The translations under genes and the position numbers were made by a program. The notes under the pieces are model-generated. The model ran no database searches. It was given only the letters and a program-made list of their open reading frames with translations, and had not been told where the DNA came from. A stretch of 14,283 nt of DNA from contig DATIKM010000132.1 of the NCBI GenBank assembly GCA_035477595.1, forward strand, positions 1 through 14,283, read 5' to 3'. The stretch is from DATIKM01 sp035477595 (GTDB lineage: Bacteria > Armatimonadota > Chthonomonadetes > Chthonomonadales > CAJBBX01). Below, one piece after another: positions 6,158-12,897 of this stretch (its first letter is position 1; each line of letters begins with the position of its first letter).

Positions 6158-7153
6158 TCAGCGCTCCGACCCGCCGAAACGCGTCCGGCTCTGGGCCTGT
6201 GCATTGCACTGACGCACGCGGTCCGCGCTCTGCCCAAGCGTCTGTCGCGCCTGACGCAGTGCGCTGTCCAGGGACGAGACGACGCCCCGTACGGAGGGCT
6301 CGCCCCGAGACGGAGGCAGGCCGTCCTGTGCGGACGCGGCCTCGTTGAGGAGCGCCTGGAACTCCTCATTGAGGTGGTCCCGAACAGCGCCCAGGTCAGC
6401 GAGCGTCTGTACTCCAGATGGGCCGTTCCCAAGTAGCAGGACGCGGCCACGGACCTCGACCACGTGCAGGGTGGTCGCGCCGAGCCTTGCCGCGCCTGCC
6501 AGGCGGATAGGGGAGGGGCATGCCTCACGGGCGCTGCCGAACCTGAGATGCCGTCCCTCGGCGCCGGCGCCAAACCCGAGGCGCTGCTGGACGAGCTTCA
6601 GACCGCGCAGCGCCAGGACCACCAGCGCGAGGACCGGCAGCAGGTAGAGCAGAAATCGCGCGCCGCTCGCGATCGTGCCAGCGGAGCTGGGCTGGGTCCC
6701 TGCGAGCGGGCCGGGACGGGTCCCCGCCAGTGCAGCCGGCGATACCTCGGCGCGCGGCGCCGGTGATGGCGCGCTGGTGGACGGAGCGGGCATCCCGGCA
6801 TGGGCGAGCGTGGGTGCGACGGCCGGCGCCGAGGCGGCCGGGAGCGGAGCGCCCGCAGGCGGCGCAGGCGCAGGCCTCGCCGCTGCGCCCGTACTGACGA
6901 AGTCGCGCCGGACCCATCCATGAGCACCCGAGCCCAGTCGGACATGAAGCCACTCGCCCCTCGACCCCTCCACACGCACCTGCCGACCGCGCGACAGGTT
7001 GGCGATTGTGGCGCCTCGAAGGCTCGGCGCGTCGCGCAGGTTCACGTCATCGGCGCTGATCGTGGCCGGACGGGGCGTCTGAGCGCCGACTGCGGCCGGA
7101 TGATGGGCCAGGAGTACGGTGATCGCCAGCGTGGCGGCGTGCAAGAGCTTCAT
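6158..7153 (-). CDS. fliO: FliO-type flagellar export protein with signal peptide and SH3 domain
   Basis: The position between fliY and fliP, one internal membrane helix (about 166-183) and a small basic cytoplasmic domain (VVEVRGRVLLLGNGPSGVQT, 231-250) mark this as FliO, the assembly factor for the FliP ring. It is unusually long (331 residues). It begins with a signal peptide (1-24, ending AAVGA), followed by a bacterial SH3-like domain (31-86; ISADDVNLRDAPS, GRQVRVEG, GEWLHVRL, GWVRRDFV), a Pro/Ala/Ser linker of about 80 residues, the helix, the FliO domain and a charged C-terminal tail (250-331). The SH3 part would lie outside the membrane and may touch peptidoglycan. ATG 7153 has AGGAGA 8 bases upstream. 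SH3 and FliO parts are recognised by motif only; the fusion is clear because the frame is unbroken. Confidence 0.85.
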   Translation of the reverse strand: MKLLHAATLAITVLLAHHPAAVGAQTPRPATISADDVNLRDAPSLRGATIANLSRGRQVRVEGSRGEWLHVRLGSGAHGWVRRDFVSTGAAARPAPAPPAGAPLPAASAPAVAPTLAHAGMPAPSTSAPSPAPRAEVSPAALAGTRPGPLAGTQPSSAGTIASGARFLLYLLPVLALVVLALRGLKLVQQRLGFGAGAEGRHLRFGSAREACPSPIRLAGAARLGATTLHVVEVRGRVLLLGNGPSGVQTLADLGAVRDHLNEEFQALLNEAASAQDGLPPSRGEPSVRGVVSSLDSALRQARQTLGQSADRVRQCNAQAQSRTRFGGSER

Positions 7154-7202
7154 GCCGGGGTCTCCTGCCGTGCGCTTGGAGTTGCGCGGATGGGCGCTCG
7201 GC

Positions 7203-8138
7203 CTACTTGCGGCCGAGGGACGCGATGCGGTCGGCTGGGCTAACAATCTGCGTGACACGGACGCCGAAGTTGTCGTCGATCACCACCACCTCGCCGTGGG
7301 CTACAAGCCGGCCGTTCACCAGAAGGTCTATCGGTTCGCCGGCGGCGTGGTCGAGCTCCACGATGGAGCCGGTTTCGAGCTCCAGCACATCCCGGATCAG
7401 CATTCGGACCCGCCCCAGCTCGCATGTCACCTCGAGGGGGATGTCCATTATTCGGTCGACCCCTCGCGGCAGCGTATCGCCAAGGGGCGATTGATCGAAG
7501 GCCGAGAAGTGGGCAGCCTCGACCGCCGGTTCAGGTACAGGCGTCGCCGCAGCCTCCTGCGGGCCGGACGGGCTTGCGGCGGCGACGTAGGCGCGCGCCA
7601 TGCCGGTCGTGAAGAACAGGCGGAAGACACTGTCGACCACGTCGGCGATATGGAAGGGCAGGGCGGCCACGATCACCCGACCGTCGAGGGCTACCGCCGG
7701 CGGCAGCGACGGGAGGGACATGGCCGTGCTCACACCGGTTACCTGCGGGTCTGCGCCCAGTGCGTTGCCGATCGCGATGCCGAACCGCTGGACGATGCCC
7801 GCCATGGCGTCGGCGAGGCGGTTCATGTGTTCGTCCTCGAGGTCGTGCGGCGCGTCCACGCCTGTTCCGCCGGCGATGAGGTCTGCTATGGCACAGGCGT
7901 CACGCTGGCTGAACGCCATGGCGCACTCGTCTGGACCAAGGGCCGGGAGCGCGAACGTGGTCTGCAGCACGATCTCGCGGTTCTGGAGGACCGCTTCCGC
8001 GTCCTCGACCGTCAACGCGGGTGGGTCGATGGTGACGAGCTGGTTCAGGCTCTCGGACAGCGCAAGTGCGAACGCATCGGTGAGATTCTGAAGCTGCGCT
8101 CGGAAGCCGGCCAGATCCTCGACGGTGTACTCTGCCAT
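7203..8138 (-). CDS. fliY: Flagellar motor switch protein FliY (FliN-type with CheC-like region)
   Basis: The C-terminal 85 residues (about 227-300; MDIPLEVTCELGRVRM, GSIVELDHAAGEPIDLLVNG) form a SpoA/FliN domain, a C-ring component that binds FliM and export cargo complexes. The first 180 residues look like the CheC/FliY phosphatase region, and a Pro/Ala-rich linker (188-222) joins the two. The whole, 311 residues, is therefore FliY-like rather than a short FliN. The catalytic helices look degenerate: in the helix FRAQLQNLTDAFALALSESL and in MNRLADAMAGIVQRFGIAIG the usual Glu-x-x-Asn pair is not in register, although D99-x3-E103-x2-N106 occurs just upstream. Phosphatase activity on CheY-P is therefore doubtful. 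ATG 8138 has GAGG (8148-8151) 9 bases upstream; fliM ends 57 bases before it. No cheY lies beside it. Confidence 0.88.
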   Translation of the reverse strand: MAEYTVEDLAGFRAQLQNLTDAFALALSESLNQLVTIDPPALTVEDAEAVLQNREIVLQTTFALPALGPDECAMAFSQRDACAIADLIAGGTGVDAPHDLEDEHMNRLADAMAGIVQRFGIAIGNALGADPQVTGVSTAMSLPSLPPAVALDGRVIVAALPFHIADVVDSVFRLFFTTGMARAYVAAASPSGPQEAAATPVPEPAVEAAHFSAFDQSPLGDTLPRGVDRIMDIPLEVTCELGRVRMLIRDVLELETGSIVELDHAAGEPIDLLVNGRLVAHGEVVVIDDNFGVRVTQIVSPADRIASLGRK

Positions 8139-8195
8139 CCGCGCATACCTCGGTGCTTCTGTTGCCGTCGCTCGCGCCCGAGGCGCCGACCACGC

Positions 8196-9254
8196 TCAGG
8201 CGGTGGCGCCGGCCTCGTCGCGAACCACGTTGTTGATGCGGATCGCCACCTTGCGCCCGCTCGTACCCAGGGACCCCCGGAACTTCACCAGGTCGCCCAA
8301 CAGCAAGTCTGCGTCGGCTCCCCTATGGCGGTCGAGCACGACCGTGTCGCCGACTCCCAGGTGGACAAGGTCACCCACGGTGATCTGGGTTGTGCCCAGC
8401 CGGCACACACAGGTGACGGCGGTGCCTTCGATGCGCTGCATCAGCAGCCGGGCATGCTGCGCGCGCGCCTTCTTGTGCGACGTGGCGACCCATCGCTGCG
8501 CGGCCAACTTGCCCGCGATCGGTCTGAGCATCATGAAGGGCAGGCAGAGGCTCATCGCGCCGCGCTGGTCACCTATGCGCACTTCAAACAGGATTGATAC
8601 CACGGCATCGCCGGGCTGCACGATCTGGATGAACTGGGCCTGCGTCTCCGTGCGCTCTCGCTGGGGCGTGTAGTGGGCGACGCCGTCCCAGGCCGAGCGC
8701 AGGTCCTTCAGCGCCCGGTCGACGATGCTCTCGGTCAGCGCCTGCTCTATCTCCGTGAGGGCGGAGTTGCTCTTCACCATGTTGCCTGGACCGCCGAGCA
8801 GGCGGTCGATCATCGACAGGACGATGCTGAACTCAAGCTCCAGCAGCGCCTGGCCGGCCAGCGGCGGCATACCGAAGAGCGTGATGATCGAGGCGTTCAA
8901 CGACCGCATGTACTCCTCGTACGGCACCTGCTCGACCGAGACGAGCTCGAGGTGTGTCGATACGCGGAGGTAGGCTGAGAGCGATCCGGCGAAGAGCCTG
9001 CCGAAGGTCTCGTGGAGCATCTGCAGTGTGCGCAGCTGCTCCTTGGAGAGCTTATCGGGCCTGCGGAAGTCGTACAGCTCGTACGCGATGGCCGAGCGCT
9101 CGGGTTTGGAGGCAGCATGGTGATCGCCGAAGGAACCCGGCGCCGCGTCGCCTCCGGACCGCGTCGCGGCCAGCTCCGGCTCAGCCTGCGATCCGTCCGA
9201 GGCCAGCGACGAGAGGAGGGCCTCGATCTCGGACTGGGAGAGAATCTCTACCAA
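8196..9254 (-). CDS. fliM: Flagellar motor switch protein FliM
   Basis: FliM links CheY-P binding to rotor switching in the C-ring. With a TTG start at 9254 the protein reads MVEILSQSEIEALL, the conserved N-terminal CheY-P-binding peptide. The middle CheC-like domain (about 55-240) carries the FliG-contacting RLLGGPGN loop (GGPG 154-157) and the strings RPDKLSKEQLRTLQMLHETF and PYEEYMRSL. A SpoA domain follows (about 268-342). Total length is 352 residues, typical. The frame stays open 50 codons further upstream, but that extension is Arg/Pro-rich, and GGAGG (9263-9267) stands exactly 8 bases from the TTG. It is the first gene after a terminator-like hairpin. Confidence 0.96.
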   Translation of the reverse strand: MVEILSQSEIEALLSSLASDGSQAEPELAATRSGGDAAPGSFGDHHAASKPERSAIAYELYDFRRPDKLSKEQLRTLQMLHETFGRLFAGSLSAYLRVSTHLELVSVEQVPYEEYMRSLNASIITLFGMPPLAGQALLELEFSIVLSMIDRLLGGPGNMVKSNSALTEIEQALTESIVDRALKDLRSAWDGVAHYTPQRERTETQAQFIQIVQPGDAVVSILFEVRIGDQRGAMSLCLPFMMLRPIAGKLAAQRWVATSHKKARAQHARLLMQRIEGTAVTCVCRLGTTQITVGDLVHLGVGDTVVLDRHRGADADLLLGDLVKFRGSLGTSGRKVAIRINNVVRDEAGATA

Positions 9255-9262
9255 GCTGGCAA

Positions 9263-9267
9263 CCTCC
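9263..9267 (-). promoter_or_regulatory. Ribosome binding site fixing the TTG start of fliM
   Basis: The minus strand reads GGAGG, 8 bases ahead of TTG at 9254. It resolves the start in favour of this rare codon over the longer frame from 9404, and it places the CheY-P-binding peptide at the very N-terminus, as in other FliM proteins. Confidence 0.8.
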
Positions 9268-9368
9268 AGGAGCCGCGGCGCGAGGGCTGGCAAACGGGCG
9301 CCAGTGGTATTGTCGGCGGCAGCAGGTGTGGTCTGTAGACTACGCGGTGCCCTGGGCGCCAAAGGCAA

Positions 9369-9397
9369 ACGGGGGCGCCCGAAGTGGGCGCCCCCGT
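9369..9397 (-). terminator. Terminator-like hairpin between fliL and fliM
   Basis: On the minus strand a 12-bp perfect stem (ACGGGGGCGCCC pairing with GGGCGCCCCCGT) with a 5-base loop lies 29 bases beyond the fliL stop. It is followed by GTTTGCCTTTGG, an interrupted T-rich stretch. The stem is very stable; the imperfect tail makes termination probably partial. It divides the cluster, and the roughly 115 bases from here to the fliM start would have to hold a promoter if termination were complete. I see only a poor candidate there. Confidence 0.6.
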
Positions 9398-9426
9398 CGC
9401 GCACTACTGGTTGTCACCACTGCCGG

Positions 9427-9921
9427 CTACTGCGTCGTGAAGGCGGTGAAGTAGACGGCGAGGACCTTCTCGCCATCGAGCGCCCGGTTGACGCGCTCCT
9501 TGATCTCTGTCTTGAGGGTCTCCCTGCCCTCCTCGGTCCGCAGGTCGCGCAGGTACTTGCTGCTCAGCACCGACACTATGGCATCCCTGATCGGTGCGGT
9601 CTTCTCCTCCATGTCCTTCTCGGAGAAGTCCTCCGCGAGGCCGATCGCGATCGTGGTGCGGAGGTAGCGCTCGTTGTCCGCGAGGTTCACTAGGAACTCG
9701 TCGAGCGTGACCCTGGCGCCGATCCTCGCCTCCCGCTCTGTCCGTTCGCCGCCCTTGCCATTCCCTCCGCCCCCGGACGCCGTCACGCGACCCAGCACCA
9801 GGCCGACCCCGGCTACGGCCACCAGCACGATGACCGCGACGACCGCCATTAGCAGCATCCCCTTGCCGCCCTTGCTGTGCGCCACCGCCGGCGCCGCGCC
9901 GTCGCCGTCCTTCGCCGCCAT
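9427..9921 (-). CDS. fliL: Flagellar basal body-associated protein FliL
   Basis: FliL is a single-pass inner-membrane protein that forms rings around the stators and supports torque. The 164-residue protein has a short cytoplasmic start, one helix at about 22-44 (MLLMAVVAVIVLVAVAGVGL), a Gly/Lys linker and the periplasmic domain with LDEFLVNLADNERYLRTTIA, then the stomatin-like helices and a terminal VLAVYFTAFTTQ, matching the family's usual VYFTEFVVQ-type end. ATG 9921 has GGAGG (9929-9933) 7 bases upstream; the open frame continues further up, but that part is Pro/Arg-rich and not FliL-like. The stator genes motA and motB, frequent upstream partners, are missing here. Confidence 0.93.
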   Translation of the reverse strand: MAAKDGDGAAPAVAHSKGGKGMLLMAVVAVIVLVAVAGVGLVLGRVTASGGGGNGKGGERTEREARIGARVTLDEFLVNLADNERYLRTTIAIGLAEDFSEKDMEEKTAPIRDAIVSVLSSKYLRDLRTEEGRETLKTEIKERVNRALDGEKVLAVYFTAFTTQ

Positions 9922-10179
9922 GCGTGTTCCTCCCAGGTGATCGAGCTCTTGTCGGGCCTGCGCGGGCGCAGCCCCACGCCGCCGCATAGTTCCCTCAGGC
10001 AAGGAGGGTGGGCGCATGGTGCGTGCGCGTGCGCCGCGACGCTGATGCGCACAGGTGGTTGTTCCACGAATCGGCGCCCCACGCTCAGGCGGAGACGCCA
10101 CCGATGGTGACACCCCCGGCGGATGCGTCTGCCGGGGGTGTGCCATCCAAGCCCAGGTTGGGGGTGACGGCGTGAGCGG
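9922..10179. other. Long spacer between flgE and fliL
   Basis: These 258 bases interrupt an otherwise compact cluster. They hold the strong hairpin at 10110-10141 and the fliL ribosome binding site. I found no FlbD, MotA or MotB coding sequence, although many clusters of this order carry them here. No good sigma-70 or sigma-28 promoter is evident on the minus strand. Confidence 0.5.
10110..10141 (-). terminator. Strong hairpin downstream of flgE
   Basis: ACACCCCCGGC (10110-10120) and GCCGGGGGTGT (10131-10141) are perfect inverted copies. Three inner pairs, one of them G-U, extend the stem to about 14 bp with a 4-base loop. It begins 38 bases after the flgE stop. No T-run follows, so it may act as an mRNA 3' stabiliser or Rho-related stop rather than an intrinsic terminator. 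Confidence 0.45.
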
Positions 10180-11937
10180 CTACCGCTTCATGTTCAGCAC
10201 TTCCTGCATCAGCTCGTCCACCGACGTAACAATGCGGGTGTTGGCCTGAAACCCGCGCTGGGTCACGATCATGTTGGTGAACTCGGTCGAGAGGTCGACG
10301 TTGGACATCTCGAGGTAGCCCGATGAGACCTTCGCCCTGCCGCCCTGATTGGGAACTCCCACCTGCGGAACGCCGGAGTTGCCTGTCTCGCGCAGGAGGT
10401 TGCTGCCCGCGCGCTCGAGGCCCGCAGGGTTCGTGAACGTCGCGAGCGCTATCTGCCCAAGGCTCCGAGTCTGGCCCGAGGAGAAGATGCCCAGGATCAC
10501 ACCGGCAGGGTCGATGGCGAACGACTGAAGCGTGCCCACCGGGTAGCCATCCTGCATGGCGGCGCGGACATCCGAGGCGGACGCCAGTTGCGTGAGCTCG
10601 TTGACGTCGATGTCGAGCACCAAGGGCGTCACGGAGCCGTTCTGCGTGGGAACCGTCACGGGGAAGCTTGCCTGGCCGACGAGGCGTCCCATGTTGTCGA
10701 AGTAGACGGCGTCCTGCTCGGGCGTGCCATTGCTGTCGAACAACACGGCGCCGCTCTTCAGCGCTTGCCACTCCCACTGCCCCTGGGCGCCGGGAGGCGC
10801 ATCGTCGCTGAGCGTTGCACGGCGGAACTTGAACACGATGTCGTGCGCCACTCCAAGGGAGTCGTACACGCGGCTCGAGGTCGTCCACCAGGGCACATCG
10901 GCAGAGCCGTCGGTCTGACCCACCACGGAGGATGCGGCGGCCGCGCTGCCGATCTGACCGAAGTTCAGGTTCAGGCTGAAAAGCTTGCCATTGCCGCTCA
11001 CGGACTGATCGCCGCCGACCCTGGGACCGTTGTTCGGGCCAGCGGCCCCGTCCAGTGCGAGGGTGGCGCCCAGAAGCTGCGGGTTCGCCGATGTGCCGCC
11101 CACGAAGGTCCATGCGCCCGCAACGGAAGCGAGCTTCGCATTGAGCGTGGTTGACGGATTGGTGTCGCTCTGGTAGACGACCTCAACGTCCCAGATGCGC
11201 GTCGCGCCGGCTGCCTCCTCCACGGAGCCCGGTGCCGGGGTATTGGTGGGGTTGGAGAAGGTTATCCGCACGTTCCAGGGCTTGCCGAACTCATCGTGGA
11301 CGGTGGTGGTGATCGGTGCGGGGCCCGTGGTGGCCAGTGAATTGAGGTTGCCAGTGAAGTCCACGCGGGTCGTGAATGCGTGCAGGTCCGTTCCCAAGTT
11401 GCCCTGGAACACCACGTTCTGCGTCTGGCGGGCGTCGGTGAGCACACCGACGGGCACTTGCAGGAAGCTGGCCGGGCTGACGGCGGCGCCGCGGTCGACG
11501 TTACCATCAATGTCGGCCACGTAACCCACAAGCCGCTGGCCGGTAGCCGTGTTGACCAGGTACCCGGCGCTGTCTAGGTCGAACGAGCCGTCGCGCGTGT
11601 AGGAGATGAACGTGCCGTTCGAGACCATCAGGAAGCCGTTGCCCTGCAGGGCGAGGTCGGTCTGCTTGCCGGTGGTCTGCAGGTTGCCCTGCGTCATTAT
11701 GGTGTCGATGGCTCCGAGCTGCACCCCGAGGCCGATCTGGGCCGGGTTGGTTCCTCCCAGGCCGCCCGCGGTGCTCGCGGATGCGGCGCGAACGAGCTGT
11801 GACAACTGGTCCTGGAAGTTGGCCCGGCTGCCCTTGTGGCCGACGGTGTTCACGTTGGCGATGTTGTTGCCGATCACGTTCATCCTGCTCTGATGAGCCT
11901 GAAGTCCACTAACGCCAGCATAGAGCGCCTGCAGCAT
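10180..11937 (-). CDS. flgE: Flagellar hook protein FlgE
   Basis: FlgE polymerises into the hook joining the rod to the filament. The N-terminus (MLQALYAGVSGLQAHQSRMN, then NNIANVNTVGHKGSRANF) and the C-terminus (YLEMSNVDLSTEFTNMIV, QRGFQANTRIVTSVDELMQE) form the D0 coiled-coil ends typical of hook and rod proteins. The repeated-loop region TNPAGLERAGSNLLRETGNS (502-521) is canonical. At 585 residues it is longer than the Salmonella protein (about 400). The middle carries two similar modules, TTVHDEFGKPWNVRITF (211-227) and SRVYDSLGVAHDIVFKF (355-371), which look like two FlaE/D2 domains. ATG 11937 has AGGAGG (11948-11953) upstream and is preferred over an ATG at 12039 that overlaps the previous stop. 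Confidence 0.96.
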   Translation of the reverse strand: MLQALYAGVSGLQAHQSRMNVIGNNIANVNTVGHKGSRANFQDQLSQLVRAASASTAGGLGGTNPAQIGLGVQLGAIDTIMTQGNLQTTGKQTDLALQGNGFLMVSNGTFISYTRDGSFDLDSAGYLVNTATGQRLVGYVADIDGNVDRGAAVSPASFLQVPVGVLTDARQTQNVVFQGNLGTDLHAFTTRVDFTGNLNSLATTGPAPITTTVHDEFGKPWNVRITFSNPTNTPAPGSVEEAAGATRIWDVEVVYQSDTNPSTTLNAKLASVAGAWTFVGGTSANPQLLGATLALDGAAGPNNGPRVGGDQSVSGNGKLFSLNLNFGQIGSAAAASSVVGQTDGSADVPWWTTSSRVYDSLGVAHDIVFKFRRATLSDDAPPGAQGQWEWQALKSGAVLFDSNGTPEQDAVYFDNMGRLVGQASFPVTVPTQNGSVTPLVLDIDVNELTQLASASDVRAAMQDGYPVGTLQSFAIDPAGVILGIFSSGQTRSLGQIALATFTNPAGLERAGSNLLRETGNSGVPQVGVPNQGGRAKVSSGYLEMSNVDLSTEFTNMIVTQRGFQANTRIVTSVDELMQEVLNMKR

Positions 11938-11947
11938 GGTCTCGTAA

Positions 11948-11953
11948 CCTCCT
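11948..11953 (-). promoter_or_regulatory. Ribosome binding site fixing the flgE start
   Basis: AGGAGG on the minus strand lies 10 bases ahead of ATG 11937. It decides against the in-frame ATG at 12039, which overlaps the preceding TGA and would add 34 residues unlike any FlgE N-terminus. Confidence 0.8.
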
Positions 11954-12038
11954 GCCGCCCGTCCATCGATCCGGGCGGGGTAGCAGGCCTCCGCGCGCCG
12001 GTTGGGCGGCGGTCCGGCCTGGCGGGCGCCTTTCGCCA

Positions 12039-12434
12039 TCAGGCGATGACGGCGCTATCGATGTTGGTGAACACGTTCTGCTTGAGGTTCTCGCGGTCCA
12101 CCACCGTGATGACGGTGCGATTGCGGATGCTCACGACGAGCGCGGTGTCGTCCACGAGGATCAGCGACTCCCGAGCGCCCTTGGCTGCCGCCTTCTCCAC
12201 GGCGCCCTCGATGCGCGCCATCTCGCCGTGGCCGATAGCGATCTGCCGCGACTGGATCCGGGTCTGGGCGTGAGCCGAGAAGCGGAGGTCGGCAGCACGC
12301 TCGGTCTCCGCGCTGCGGAGCAGATCGGCGAACGCCTGCCCGTCTGCCGGCCGCGTGCGGGGTGGTGAGCCCGCGCCCGGGATCGGCTGAAGGGGCGTCA
12401 GGAGCCTCGGATCGATCCGTGGTGTGTCTGCCAT
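12039..12434 (-). CDS. TIGR02530-type flagellar operon protein
   Basis: This 131-residue protein matches the small conserved 'flagellar operon protein' that often sits between flgD and flgE in Firmicutes and other non-proteobacterial clusters. The visible family features are FSAHAQTRIQSR (52-63), a helix EGAVEKAAAKGARESLILVD (76-95), RNRTVITVVD (104-113) and the C-terminal NVFTNIDSAVIA (120-131). The first 45 residues are Pro/Arg-rich and poorly conserved. Its exact role is not established; the context suggests hook assembly. It starts 15 bases after the flgD stop with a GAGG-rich leader, and its TGA overlaps an ATG in the flgE frame. Confidence 0.88.
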   Translation of the reverse strand: MADTPRIDPRLLTPLQPIPGAGSPPRTRPADGQAFADLLRSAETERAADLRFSAHAQTRIQSRQIAIGHGEMARIEGAVEKAAAKGARESLILVDDTALVVSIRNRTVITVVDRENLKQNVFTNIDSAVIA

Positions 12435-12449
12435 TGCCTCGCCTCGCTC

Positions 12450-12848
12450 TCAGGGCTTGCGAACGGCCACGATGTCGTGGAGTCGGACCTCGCGATCGCC
12501 GACGACCAGCCGGGCGCCGTCCCGCCGCAGCACGACCTCCTGCACCTGGCCCGAGAAGGTGGCCAGTCCGCCCATCTCCATGCGGGCCGCGTCCACGCTC
12601 CACCCGAGTAGCCCGGCGGCCTGCAGGCTCTCCATCGACCGGCTGATCCCGGCGACGCCCTCGACCGCGGAGAACTGGGCCATCTGGGCGATGAACTCCC
12701 TGTCGTCCTGCGGGTTCAGTGGGTTCTGGTTGGTGAGTTGGGTCACCAGCAGCTTCAGGAACTCCTGCTGCCCGAGCTGCCGGCTGCCGGCCAGGGCCTG
12801 CCCGGTCTGGCTGACGCCCCTCTCACCGGTGATTGCATCTACTGGCAT
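12450..12848 (-). CDS. flgD: Hook assembly (cap) protein FlgD
   Basis: FlgD caps the growing hook and guides FlgE insertion. The N-terminal signature LGQQEFLKLLVTQLTNQNPL, continuing NPQDDREFIAQMAQFSAVEG, is unmistakable, and LLGWSV (80-85) begins the short C-terminal part. With 132 residues it is the short FlgD type known from Gram-positive bacteria, without the Tudor/fibronectin-like domains of proteobacterial FlgD. ATG 12848 has AGGAG about 9 bases upstream. It follows fliK after 49 bases, the order seen in Firmicutes-like operons (fliK-flgD-flgE). Confidence 0.95.
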   Translation of the reverse strand: MPVDAITGERGVSQTGQALAGSRQLGQQEFLKLLVTQLTNQNPLNPQDDREFIAQMAQFSAVEGVAGISRSMESLQAAGLLGWSVDAARMEMGGLATFSGQVQEVVLRRDGARLVVGDREVRLHDIVAVRKP

Positions 12849-12897
12849 CGCTCCCTCTCCTTGCGGGTCTGTCCTATGGCCTGCCCGCGTCCCCGCG

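Noticed and set aside
9300..9368. Possible sigma-70 promoter for fliM (TCTACA, 19 bases, GACAAT on the minus strand)
   Set aside because: Both boxes match only 4 of 6 bases and the spacing is long; not strong enough to list as a feature.
9255..9404. N-terminal extension of FliM by 50 residues from ATG 9404
   Set aside because: The extension overlaps the terminator-like hairpin, is not FliM-like, and has a poor start context. The TTG at 9254 has a perfectly spaced GGAGG and gives the conserved N-terminal peptide.
10085..11113. A 342-residue minus-strand frame overlapping flgE
   Set aside because: It is an Arg/Gly/Pro-rich shadow of flgE in another frame. flgE in its own frame has clear conserved ends and a ribosome binding site.
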